Below are positions 46,415 to 60,000 of a DNA stretch of 64,000 nt, one piece after another (within the stretch, counting starts at the first letter, position 1; every line of letters begins with the position of its first letter). The DNA comes from Sphaerosporella brunnea (Eukaryota; Ascomycota; Pezizomycetes; Pezizales; Pyronemataceae). A program made the position numbers and the translations under genes. The stretch lies in assembly GCA_008704415.1 (NCBI GenBank), contig VXIS01000108.1, positions 1 to 64,000 of the forward strand. The letters are read 5' to 3'. The notes under the pieces were generated by a model. The model was not told the origin of the DNA. It saw only the letters and a list, made by a program, of their open reading frames with translations, and ran no database searches.

Positions 46415-47875
46415 CTACGACTCTTCAGAAGGGGCAGGGGAGGCAAGGAGCTTCTTGTACTTTTCCTCGTCGAAGACCCAGATTCCAGAGGTCTTATCCG
46501 CCTCAGCTGTGATTTCACGTTTTGCGGCAAGCTTAGTGAAGACGGGGTCCTCCTCGACGCGACTGAAGTATCGTCGCTCCCACTCACGGCCCTCCTCCTT
46601 CTCCCTCTTCCGCATCTCACGCTGCTCGTTCTCAATCTTACTTTTCTCCGCACCGGTGGTCTCGAGGTCTCCACGACCGATCGCGTCTTGCACCTTCTGC
46701 CATGCGCGGCGGGATTCTAGGGGGTCCTGCTCTTCAATGGGCGCGATGTAGAGAGGCGTCGTCTTGGTGATTTTGGCGTTGTAAGAGTCAACCTGGCATC
46801 GAGCGTCAGCTAATTCGTGTGATACCGAGCTCCACAACGATGATTCGCACCTCGCTCTTGCTCTTGCCGTCCTTGACCGTGAACTTGTCGTTCCACTGGC
46901 CGTCGATAGTGTACAGCACGTCCTTGCCGCCCTCCTTCGTCAGGGTCGCGGTGAAGCTATTCTTCTTTCCCGAAATCCAGCCCTTGCCGCTGTAGTCGAT
47001 GGTGGCCACGTAACCGGAGGACGAGGTGATGGTAGTACTCTTGTTAAGCTCGACGTAAGGGGAGCCGTAGACGATGCCCTCAATGTGGAGCGACGGGAGG
47101 GTGATGAGGTCTACCTCAGCGTCAGCTACACCCAATCATCCACGAAGCGCCGGGGATACTCGCAGTGCTCATCGAACTCCTTCAGGTGGTAGATCGCATG
47201 TCCGACCTGCTTGACATTGATGGTTCCCTTCGAGAACGACGCCTTCTGTCCGTTGTATCCCTCCAACTTAACGCCGTACTTCTCGTTGATAATCGCATAC
47301 GCAGTAACAGGCGGGTGATGGCTATGAACGCAATCAATCGTCAGCACTCCCCAAAGCCAACCAACTCAACACCTCAGAAATAACTCACCTGACTTGCTCT
47401 GAAATCAACTTCGTTTCTCCAATAACTCCACTCTCATCCTTCCACACGCCAAGGAACAATTCACCCAAGAAAGGGTTAAGCGGTTTCTTCTCGGAGCCCC
47501 TAGCATCGCCGTCAGCACCGCAATCCGCATCCTCCATCCAAGAGAAAGAAAAAGAAAGAAAGCCTACAGCTTCTCGTTTCTCGAGCTGTACTGCTGCTTC
47601 AACGTAGAAAGGAACCACTTCAGCACCAGCAGCGCTCGTTTCGCCGCATCCTTCTCCTTCGCCGGCGCAATGAAGAGCTCAGGATGTTCCGCCTACCCTT
47701 CGATTAGTACCTCTCCCCTACTCTCCCCCCCTTTACCCACAATCTAAACTTACCCAGTACCCAGAGTACTCCGTCAAACTGGTACTCGAGAGAATAAACG
47801 GGGGGGCCGTAAGACTCGCCAGATCGCCATTGAAGCTCGCGATTGACTGCACCAGTTAGCCCCCCATGGCACCCG

Positions 47876-47911
<36 letters not shown>

Positions 47912-47995
47912 CTCTACCTTCAGGAACGGGCCCCACGAGGACTTAGCAGCGGGAGGGACAGCGGCGCCTTCTTCCTTGTTATTGTTGTTGGACAT
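46415..47995 (-). CDS. KES1: Oxysterol-binding protein, KES1/OSH4 type
   Basis: Seven exons on the minus strand give 400 residues: 47995-47918, 47846-47754, 47692-47568, 47499-47389, 47321-47164, 47110-46851 and 46792-46415. The spliced protein carries [39 protein letters not shown], the family signature [31 protein letters not shown] and [15 protein letters not shown]. Kes1/Osh4 is a soluble sterol/PI4P exchanger acting on Golgi and other membranes; there is no PH or membrane domain. Exon 5 to exon 6 joins correctly only with a GC donor: CAC T|gcgagt ... gtag|AC CTC gives [13 protein letters not shown], the family consensus, over a 53-nt intron (47111-47163). All GT donors in that stretch put the downstream part out of frame. 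Intron 1 (47847-47917) contains a CAAG tetranucleotide repeat. Confidence 0.92.
47880..47910. repeat. CAAG tetranucleotide microsatellite in KES1 intron 1
   Basis: About seven to eight CAAG units on the plus strand, lying inside the first intron of the minus-strand KES1 gene. Confidence 0.85.
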
Positions 47996-48523
47996 TTTGT
48001 GCGTGTTTATGATCTAGCCGAGGAGGAGCCGCGGGTTGGGTATGTCTATGTAGTGGTAATCTATGCTAGATCTATCGTTGTGGGTGGTGGTGATGCAGTT
48101 CCAGAACAGGTGTCCAGATTGCGGGTCGCGAGTATTTCCTAGCGGTGGTGAGAAGCGAGAAGCAAGAGCTGGTTGAGGTGCTTGCCAGGATGGTCAAATG
48201 AAAGAAAGCAGGTCCAGTCCGCCCGTTGCCAGAGTAAGGGGCCAAGCCGACAAGGTTACCGGTATACGTCACTCACACTTTTTCCTGCAAAGAAGATAAC
48301 GTGTGGCGAAGGGACCTCCCACCCCCCAAAAAGCACCGTTTTCATCGCAGGACGACGTCCGTCTTGTTCGGTTTGCCTCCCAAAAATACACATCATTCCC
48401 TCTCCATACATAATCGTTGAGAAGTTATTAAAAAAAAAAAACATGGGTCTCATGCCCTTTTACAGTGTGATGCTCGCCCAAGACAAAATGCAAAACTCCC
48501 TCCCGAAAAAAGAAACTTCAACC
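47996..48523. other. Intergenic region upstream of KES1
   Basis: 528 bp between the PGM stop and the KES1 start. An A11 run lies near 48430. No gene is seen. Confidence 0.5.
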
Positions 48524-50543
<2,020 letters not shown>

Positions 50544-51467
50544 GACGGAATCAACACCACTTCAATTGGCACAAAATAGAAGCGCAAAAAAAAACGAAAA
50601 GCTTCGCGGAGAGATGTTGATGGAAGTTGACGGCTTCGATGGCTTCGATGAAGAAGATGGCCAGAACAGAACAGCTCCCAGCCTGCGGATGGGAAAAGCA
50701 ATGGGGGTTTTGAAGGAATCCGGCAAGAGTGGGTCTGTGTGCTTGGATTTTAGTGAGGGGTATTAGCGGGACGTATCTCATGCTGGCTGGGGGTGGTGGG
50801 TACTAAGCGTGCAATAATTCGAGGCCGTGAGTTGTTTCGACAACTATGACGCGCTTGGCAAAACGAGGGGCAGCTTGCTTGCCTGTTTGCTGCTGCCCCG
50901 CCATTTCGTCCATCACAGCAGCAAGCCTAGCTCCGCTTCTCCTCTTCCCCGATTTGTTTTGTCGTGGCAAAATCGATTGCCATGCGCCACATTGCCCACA
51001 CACCGTGACACGTCTGCGAGTGCTATGGCCTTTGGAAGCTCTCTGAAGCTGCTAGAACCAGGCCCCGCCAGAGCTTCCACTTGCATGGTGGCACCGACGC
51101 TATTTCCATTTACTGCTCCATTTCTATTCCTTTCCAATTGCAGATTAAGCAAAGCGTCAACGGGCACGTTCGCTCCGTTCCGGCCGCCGTCCTTATCGTG
51201 GGCCAGGCGAATCACGCTTCGATTTGCGGACACAGGGTGTGGATGGCAGTATGGCCCTCGAGGAGAGCTCCCCCGCTTCTGCGTGATAAAAAAAGCTGTG
51301 TGTGAAAAAAAAAAAAAAAAAAAAAAAACCCATCCATCACCAAATAACAATCGTCTTGTTTCCACTGCACCATCGGCAATCTTCGGCACCGCATCATATT
51401 AAACCGTGGTACGAGGTTGGTACGTATGTTTTTTTCTGCAATTTGCACCGCTTACTCCACCCCTCAG
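50544..51467. other. Intergenic region upstream of PGM2
   Basis: About 920 bp between the hydratase stop and the PGM2 start. It contains a 24-base A run at 51305-51328. Open frames on both strands cross the run and are not protein-like. Confidence 0.55.
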
Positions 51468-52473
51468 CTACAGCTTGCTCAGCTCCGCCGCCGGCCTCTC
51501 AACCTTCTCAAGCAACGCGCGCCCATTCGACAAAACGACCTTCCCGCCGTCCACACGCGTCAAAAACACCACCTCCTCGCACCCATCCTCCTTCTTTCCC
51601 GTCACCCACATCTCGGTGATCAACCTATCCCCCGGCATGACCGGGGACGCGAAGCGTGCCTGGAACAGCTTGAGGCGGGTCGGATCCGACGCTCCAAACG
51701 TCTTCAGCACCGCATGCGCGGCAACATTCCACGTGCAGAGGCCATGCAGGATAGCGCCTGGGAAGCCCATCGCCGTGCCAATACTCGGATCCGCATGAAG
51801 GGGGTTGTAATCGCCATTGATGCGGTAAAGCAACGCCTGCTCCGGACTGGTCGCGAACGCAAAGCTTGCATCCGGCCTTTTCCCCTCGGGAGGTGGGAAG
51901 TTGACAGTTTTCGGGCCTAATATCTAACCATCAGCCTCCACCATCATCATCGTTATCGTAAGGGAAAAACTCACCCTTAGGCCCGCCCCATCCTCCCTGC
52001 CCCACCGCAAAAGAACTACTCAAAATCCTTGCATAAACCTCGCCCGTAGACTTCTCCACCAACTCGTGTTCGATCTCGGTCACCGTGCCTGCCTTGCCCT
52101 TATCGTAAACGCCCACTACCTTTCCCCTAAGCTCAAATGCCCTTCCCGCCGAGGTCGTGGGGATATTCTTGAGCACCTTAATCTGCCGCTGTCCATCCAC
52201 AATCCTTCTGGGATCCAGCTTTGGCACCCCAGGGATCTGTGCGCCGCCGCCGCCCCCGGAGCTCCGCTTGTAGAAATCGACCACCTCTTGGTCGGCGTGC
52301 TTGAAGGAGAGGATTATGGGGTAGGTAGGGAAGGCGGCGAACGACGGGTGCAGCTCGTAGAGGAAGTGCAGCTCGTCTTTTGAGATACCGATGCTGGCGG
52401 CGAAGACCAGGAGGTCGCGCTTGAGCCAGGAGACGGGAATGGGTGGGAGTTGGAAACCGGCGGCCTCGGTCAT
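51468..52473 (-). CDS. Peroxisomal MaoC-type enoyl-CoA hydratase 2
   Basis: Two exons (52473-51975 and 51916-51468) give 315 residues; the 58-nt intron has GTGAGT and TTAG ends. The double hot-dog architecture is clear. The N-terminal half has YELHPSFAAFPTYPIILSF. The C-terminal half has the hydratase-2 signature ALLYRINGDYNPLHADPSIG followed by MGFPGAILHGLCTWNVAAHAV, with the Asp/His catalytic pair in GDYNPLH. The protein ends in SKL, a canonical PTS1 signal, so import into peroxisomes and a role in fatty-acid beta-oxidation (hydration of trans-2-enoyl-CoA to the 3R-hydroxy form) are inferred. It resembles the hydratase part of Fox2 as a stand-alone protein. The ATG at 52473 (MTEAAGFQLPPIPVSWL) is preferred over an upstream in-frame ATG at 52560, which would add a Lys/Thr/Pro-rich leader. 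Confidence 0.88.
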
Positions 52474-52957
52474 TGTGGGGGCAGGGGGGGGGGGGCTTTT
52501 GTGTTTTGTTGAGGTGGATGCTGGTTTTGTTTTTTTTGCTGTATGTAAGTACGTATTCACGCCGGTTTTGTGGCGGGAATGCTGGGGAAGCTGCGGAGTT
52601 GGAAGGCCTTAACTATGCGCGGCTTCACCGGCTCCACAGCCTCGGCTCTTGAGCTGCATAAACACCAATCCCTACTTACACACATACATGTATGCATCTA
52701 ACGTGCTACAGGTAATCTACAACGAAGCTATTCCGCAAAAACGAATGCAGCGCGGATGCGAGATCTACCTAAGTAGGTAAGTAGGATGCCATAGGCTTGA
52801 GCCGAGTGATGCATGATGGGTCACGCACATCCCAAAACACACGGTTTCTGACAGCAAGTATCTTGTCGAGGTCTCCTCGACCCTCCCCGGATGCTGCGTT
52901 CAGCAGCTAGCAAGTCACACACCTACTGGAGTGTTGCGTCGCACACGACGGCTGTAA

Positions 52958-52988
<31 letters not shown>

Positions 52989-53185
52989 GAGAACTTTGAC
53001 ATGCGGTGAGCCGTTTGCGTTGTGGGGAGCTATATAATGAGTAGGAGATTCCCACTCTATTGAGCCACATCATTCAAAACTCCCAATCTCATTGAACCCC
53101 CCCCCCCCCCACACACACACCCTCCTTCTTCTTCTCCTCCCCGACAACCAACACAACACAACAAACCAAGCACCCCACAAACCCC
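52474..53185. other. Divergent intergenic region with (GCA)n repeat
   Basis: About 710 bp between the hydratase (-) and the glycine-rich gene (+). It holds a CAG/GCA triplet repeat of about nine units at 52961-52988 and a 13-base C run at 53098-53110. Confidence 0.6.
53031..53037 (+). promoter_or_regulatory. Probable TATA box of the glycine-rich gene
   Basis: TATATAA lies 149 bp before the ATG at 53186. With a start site about 30-60 bases downstream, this would leave a 5' leader of about 90-120 nt. It is the clearest TATA element in the window. Confidence 0.5.
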
Positions 53186-53478
53186 ATGTGTTTCCCCATC
53201 AAAAAGCGCACCCGCCCAGGCACCAAGCCCGGCCCGCGCACCACGTAAGTCCCTTCCCTCATTCCCCCCCCCTCTCATCCTCCCTCCCACTAACAAGCCC
53301 CAACAGCGACGCAGGCGGCGGAGACGGCGGCGGCGGAGGTTACAGCGGAGACGGCGGCGGAGGAGGAGGCGGCGGTGGTGGCGAAGGCGGAGGAGGAGGA
53401 GGTGGTGGAGGCTGCGGCGGCGGCGGTGGAGGTGGAGGAGGCGGAGGCTGCGGCGGCGGCGGTGGTGGAGGTGGCTAG
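53186..53478 (+). CDS. Small glycine-rich protein (76 aa)
   Basis: Two exons (53186-53244 and 53307-53478) are joined across a 62-nt intron with good GTAAGT, CACTAAC and ACAG signals. The N-terminus MCFPIKKRTRPGTKPGPRTT is short, basic and has a cysteine at position 2. The remainder is almost pure glycine with isolated Asp, Glu, Tyr, Ser and two Cys (DAGGGDGGGGGYSGD, then poly-Gly). I do not know its function. A Cys beside the initiator suggests lipidation or membrane contact, by inference only. The well-formed intron and upstream TATA box argue that it is expressed rather than just a GGN repeat. The frame is open upstream of exon 2 as well, so a long unspliced frame from 53092 is a weaker alternative. 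Confidence 0.6.
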
Positions 53479-54023
53479 TCAAGCACAGCGCAGATTCTGG
53501 AGTGTGGAATAACTGAGCTGAACATACAAGCCCTTTCTCAAACACATTTGCAACAGCAGGGCACCCTCCCACGCCGCGTGGGGTGTTCACTTTCTTTCCA
53601 GTGAAGCACGAGAGCATATTCTGCTGTCGTACATATATATCACTCGACTCATATTGGCGGGTGATATCACCCCTCCCTCCCTTCCGTCTCCCTCCATCCT
53701 CGAAGACTTCACCCTCTATGCGTAGCCTAGTGTACTGATGTGACTCCCAAGGTTCGTATTGTACCTGCCTGTGGAGCACTTCACTCACCTCAACGGCTTT
53801 TTCGGGTGGTGGCACGACATCCCGAAAAACAGGAATAGGAACTACTTCTTATTCTTATTCACCATTTCCAAAAGCTTAAGACAAGGACATGCTTTAGTTA
53901 TAACAAATCCTCCAATCTATCCCTTATCCCTAATCTATGTATCATCCATCACCCCTCCAATCCATCATGCAGCAGCAAACGAAACAAATGCAAACAAAAC
54001 CTCACAACCACCACGAAAAATAA
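53479..54023. other. Intergenic region, convergent gene ends
   Basis: 545 bp between the glycine-rich gene and the NRPS stop codon. Nothing distinct is seen. Confidence 0.5.
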
Positions 54024-57000
54024 TCACAACACCACCTTAACCTTCTCACACAAGCCTTCCAACATCATCTCAAGCTTTGCCTCCTCCAAGAACCCCTCAT
54101 CTGAGAACGCGCCCACGTCCACCGCGCCGTCTCTTACCGCAACTTCAATATCCAGATGAGTCTGTGCTATGTCAGAAATCCGTTCCAGAAAAGTTTAGAT
54201 CTAGGGGAGGGAGGGAATACCTTGATAGTCCCCTCCTGCTGCTGCTCAATCTTCACAACCGCCTTTTTTCGGGGTGCAAACATCCACCACATAAACCGTG
54301 CCAACGTGACTAACGGCCAGGAAACCGTTCCAAAGCATGCACCTAAGAGCCGTTGCAAGAAGCCCGGGGAGGATCGCTGAGCCACTTGCTTGTCTGCAAT
54401 CTTAGCAAGCACATTATTTTCCTCTACGGAGTCGATTTCAATTTCTTCGAACGTGATTCCACCGGCGCGGTCGCCACCGGAAGAAGAAGAAGAAGAAGAA
54501 GAAGAAGAAGAAGAAGAAGAAGGCGCAGGCTTCAAGAAATTAAAGAACGCATCCACCTCCACCCCCGTCCACCGCTGGATCTTGTGCAGATCCACCGTAG
54601 CGTACTCAGGATTACTGAGCTCGACTAGATCCTTCTGGACGTCTGTTGCTAGCTCCACGAGGCTCCTATGCTTAGCTCCGCGCACGCAGAGGGGAACAAT
54701 ATTCAGGGTCGGTGCGGCCATAGTCTCCAGCTTCGGCAACGGCAGATTGCGGTTGGAGAGATAAACGCCAAAGACGACGTCGTCTTTGTTCGATCCCATA
54801 ACCTTCGCAAACGCAGCCAGGAAGAGCGCATGCAGCGAAATACCCGATTCGCGGCATGTGGCCTCGAGAGCAGTAGTTGTCGTAGCCGTGATCGCGCCAG
54901 GACGGAAAATCCCCGTGCGTTGGGTTGCGGAGTTCTTCCTAGTAACCAGCGAAGACTCGGCACCTTGGAGGTAGCGAGTCCAGAAGTCGCGCTGTTTTTC
55001 CACGTCCTGAGACTGCGTGAGCGCTACAAAGTCTGCCCATTTCGACCCTTCAAGATGCGGCCGCGAGTGCTGAAGTAAACCCTGTAGCTGTGACAGTAGG
55101 ATTGGTAAGCTGACGCCGTCGTACAAAGCGTGGTGCAGCGTCAAGAATAGGGTCGTTTCCGTGGGCGTGATATGGACAGACAATCTCGTCGGAGGCAATT
55201 GTGCCAAATCTACCTTCTTTGCAATCTCCCTGGTCTTGATGAATCGTAGAAGTGCTTCGTCTGCAGACTGCGAAGATTCAAGCCAGGTGAGCTGTGACGG
55301 TGCCTTCTTCAGCACCACCTGAACGTATGGCTGTTCCTTGTTGCCAGAAGTGCGGAACACAGTGCGCAGAATCGGTGATTGCTGTACCAGCTTCTCCCAT
55401 GCATTACGGATGTTGGAGACTTCTACTCGTGCGCATTTGAAGGCGAAAGTCGGCATGAACAGTGCGCGGCCGGAGCTCTCCCAGGCCTCCAGCATGTACA
55501 GTTGTCCAGCTGTGATGGGGTAGACCGCTTCAACATTGTCTTTCGGCAACCCAGAGAGCATAGTATCCACATCGAGACCCTCGAGGGCCTTGTTCAAAAC
55601 AGCGGTAGAATCGATCGTATGCTCGTCTGCAGCTGTAGCTGTAGCTCCTGCAGTCACTGCCATACGCTCGATAGTGGCTTCACGAAGGATATCAGCCACG
55701 CTGAGGAAGAAGCCTGCCTTCCTTAGATCGGAAGCCAAGCGGATGGCACTGATAGAGTCGAGTCCAAGATGGAAGATAGTTTGTGTGCGTTGAATCTCTT
55801 CCTCGGGAATTCCGGAAACCTTGGAGAGGATGCTACAGATCTTGCGTTCGGTGGCAGACCACTCGCCGGCTTCCTGCATGACTGAATACTGATGCTTATT
55901 TGGAAGCGACTCGAAGATAGTCTGCAACTCTTCGCGGTCTATAGCAGCGTCTGGAACGCTAAGGACATAAGATGGCAGTGACCAATAGGGCAGGGATTTC
56001 TTCGCATGAGCAATGACAGTCGGAATTGTAGTTTCCGCTCGAGGGCTGGAGATGAAAACTACCAGAATGTTTTCCTTGGCTTCCTTGACGACGATGGCAG
56101 AGCATTTGGAAACATCGGACGATACCTTCTGAAGTGTGGTAGCAATTGCGTTCAGGTCAATACGAACTCCGTTGAGTACCGGTTGGGTTCGGCCCTTGAT
56201 GACAGGAGTGTTGCCAATGATCAAGCCGCTTTCGACATAAGTGACAGCCGGGTGCTCGGGGTTGCGTACCATATGCGCAAGCAACGAGTCTAGGAGTTCA
56301 AGGAGGTTGACACCTTCAGCGGCGCTGAAAACGGTGGACTTCACTGCATTGCGCCAGGTGATTATATCGCCGCTACGTTCCAGTTCAACTGCGATGTTGT
56401 ACTTCAAACAGTCAGCGCAAGCACATAGAAGTTATGTGAAAAATGGCCATACCTCAACATCAGAAGATCCTCCAACGGACTCATAAAGCTTTCTATCTCC
56501 ATCCACCGACGACTGCGATCGCTGATACAAAAAGATAGTATCAAACAATCTCGAACCACCAGTGTTTACCAACTTCTGAATCTCCCTGAGCGGCGTGTGC
56601 TGATGCTTCAGCGTCATCGCTCCATTATCCTGCATATACGACAGCATATCCTTATACGACCCATACAGAATTGCACGAACCGGCACCGTGCTCATAGCCG
56701 GAAACATGATCTCTTCGGCGCCGTCAAAGTCGCGACCAGAGAGCACGCTTCCAAAAACGACATCCGTCTCGCCGAGGTGGTGCGCAAGTGCAAGAGCCCA
56801 ACAAGCCTGACCAAGCGACTGCGGCGTGACTCCAACTGCTTTGCAGAACGCCTGAATCTCCGAGAAGGGCACCGAAGAAATCTTTTCTGTACGGTAGGTC
56901 TGAGAATTGGTCGCTGACGAAGAAGAGAAGCGAGAGGAAACGACACCAGAGAGCCTCTGCTGCCAGAATCTCTTAGACTCCTCGATGTCGGCGTTCACGA

Positions 57001-60000
57001 TCTCTTTGATCATCAACCGTGGGTCGGGCCGAGGAGTGATAGAGGTCGAGTATGCCCGTCTCAGGTCTTCGTGCAGGAGACCAATAGACCAGCCATCATA
57101 CAGCGCGTGGGATATGGACAACACAAGGTGCTTAGACCGGGGAGCTGCCACAATCGTGACATATATAGGAGGCTCGCGGAGAACATCTGCACTCTGAACC
57201 GTCTGCTTCATCGCGGCATCCAGGGCCGAGTCCACTGCATCTTCCTCGGAGACAGTAATCTCATTCCAATGGAAGTCCGCCGAGGTGTGAACAACCTGGC
57301 CATACGCTTGTCGCACATCTAGATCCTCCAGGGAGATGAACGAAGTCCGCAATATGGGATTCTGCTTGACCACTTCTCCCCAAGCACTCTTCAAAGGCGC
57401 AATATCAACCCAGTCCTGCAATTTTAAAACATCGTGGTTGAAATACAGGGCATAATGCGAGGCCAAAGTCTCAGCAATCATTGCCTCCTGCAACGGCGTA
57501 GTAGGGTAAACAGCTTCAACACCCTGAAGGTCGAGCTTGGGCCGTACTTTACGTTCAAATTCCGCGAGAGCATCAACTTTAGACTCCGATTCTGCGGGGG
57601 TTGAGGAAGAACCAAGGATTGCGTGCATTTTCCTGATGGTGGAGTTGCGCATGATGATGCTAACAGACAACTCGATACCATGTTGCCGGAGTCTCGAGGA
57701 CAGCTTGATAGCCTCAATACTGTCCAATCCAAGCTCAAGAATTGATGAGTCGGCATTGACCTCGCTCTCGTCTACTTCTGCCAGCTCTGCAATGGTTTGC
57801 CGCAAGATGGTTGCCTTATTGTCCCATTTAAAGTCGTCCTTGGGGTCTATTTCGTGGCGAACGCCATTTACCAGCACCTCTTCCTGCGCGGCGGTGTGCT
57901 GAAGCTGTGGCTTGCTTCGGGGGTTTGCCAAAATAGCCTGAAGGTTCTGAGCAACACTCTGTAGAATTCCGGATACCTTCTGTCTCACGAGTCCCGCCTT
58001 CGCCACAAGCGTCAGCGTAATCGCTCCGGAGACATTCTGGGCGACCTCGAGGGACAAAGGATACTGCCAGGCCTTAGCTAAGTCCAAGTCTCTGTTACGT
58101 GGAAAAACTTACGTCCGCCACAGTAGGTCCTGGGCAAATCTCCCAAATCTCCGGTTCAGAGCTCTCTTCCGTAGCATCCTTCTGGTACACAAACAATGTA
58201 TCGAACAGCGGCTGTTCCGCAACTCTTCGCAGCCATTTATGAATCAACCTCAAAGGGGTGTGATGGAACGGCAGCGAGGCGGAATTGAATGCATGGATCG
58301 CCTTAACCAGGCTCTCCCACGAGGAAGCTTCGCCGACAGCAAACGACGCAGGGATAGTATTGAACGTAGGACCAATGACGCCTTCGATATCGTCAAGAGG
58401 AAGGCTACGTCCGGACACAACAAGTCCAAGAGTGACCACAGGACCACTGTATTCGCTGACGGCAGATGCCCACGCAGCCTGGAAGATGGCCTGGGGAGTG
58501 CACTGCAGCCTCTTGCAGACAGCCTCCACTTGTTCGGCGTCAAGCGCCAACTTTCGCTCCTCCAAGTGATCTTCAACGTAGCCAGTGTTGGGCGCCGCCT
58601 GTAGGTGATCGAGAAGCAACGATTTCGACGGCTTAAGGTTGGCCTTCCAGAAGTCCTGCGCCTCTTTGAGATCGGTACTCAGCAGATGCGCCGCTACGTC
58701 TCCAAACTGCGTCGACCGAGGCGAAAACCTGCCCGCGTACGCACGCTTGACATCTTCTAAAATCAGCGGCAAGCTGCTGCCGTCGTATACAGCATGGAAG
58801 ATGTTGAGTGACAGAACACATCTGTTCGGAGTCTTGATACACAGAACTGACACCGGAGGTGCGTAGAGGCTCTTATTCTTAGTGGCAGCCCGTTTCAAAC
58901 CGCGGCTAGCCTCGTCCTGGAAGTTCTCGGTGCGGATGTGTACCTCTTCCCAGTTGATGGCAGCCCGCTTCAACACGACCTGTGCGTACCCGTCCGGAGT
59001 CTCGCAGAAGCAAGTCCTCAAAATGTCCGTGACTTGCACCACAGCATCCCAGGCAGCATGGAGCCTCCCGACATCGACGCCGGCATTCAAAGCCATGGGG
59101 AAGGAGTTGAAATACAGTGGAGTGTCCGAGTCCAGGAACCGCGCAATCATTCCTTCTTGCAGCGATGTGCATAGCAAAATCCGCTGAACATCACCAGGCT
59201 GTAGCCTTAGGCGTTCCATAATCCCAAACGAGTTCTTGTTGGCGAACGCAGCGATTTGCTGTCTGGCTGCCTCGACTCTTCCAAATTCTCCATTGCTGGT
59301 TCCAGCTCCCTTGGTCAGCGAATTCGCCAGTTGGGAGACGGCAGGGTTCTGCATGATCAATGAAGGCGAAGCAGCAGCGAATCCGCTCTTCTTCAAGCGG
59401 CGGGTCAGGCCGACAACCGACACCGAGTCGAGTCCCAACTCGAATACCGTGGACGAGCGCTTGACCTCCAAAACATCCAGCCTCGTCATCTCCACCAATA
59501 CTGCACGAACGCGGCACTCAGCATCCGACCATGGCCCAACATCCTCCTCACGTCTGGCGAGCTGCTGCAGCACCTCCAACGTAGTCTCCTGATACAATGC
59601 CTTCAGCACCTTATTATCAACCTTGTTGTTGACCGATAACGGCAGATGTGACAGCGGCAAGAAATGTGTCGGAACCATGTAAGTCGGCAGCTTAGCTCTA
59701 CACGCAGCAACAAGCTTTGGTATCAACTGCGCGTGTTCCGTGCACACGACTGGCTTCTCCCGTCCGCCGGCAACTTCCGATCCCAACACAACGAACGAAA
59801 CTAGCTGATCCTTCTGCTGCTTCGGGTGCCTAAGCACCAGAGTCGCCACAGCATCAACCGACTCATCCGCCTGCTTGACTACCTGGTTGATTTCTCCAAT
59901 CTCCAAACGCTGACCACGGAGCTTGACTTGGTCGTCCGCGCGTCCGGCGAAATCGAATGTTCCGTCATAAAGAATGCGGACAAGGTCGCCAGTCCGATAG

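Noticed and set aside
53057..53815. 252-codon minus-strand frame opposite the glycine-rich gene
   Set aside because: It is the complement of GGN repeats (Arg/Leu/His-rich), with no domain and no splice logic; the plus-strand gene explains the region.
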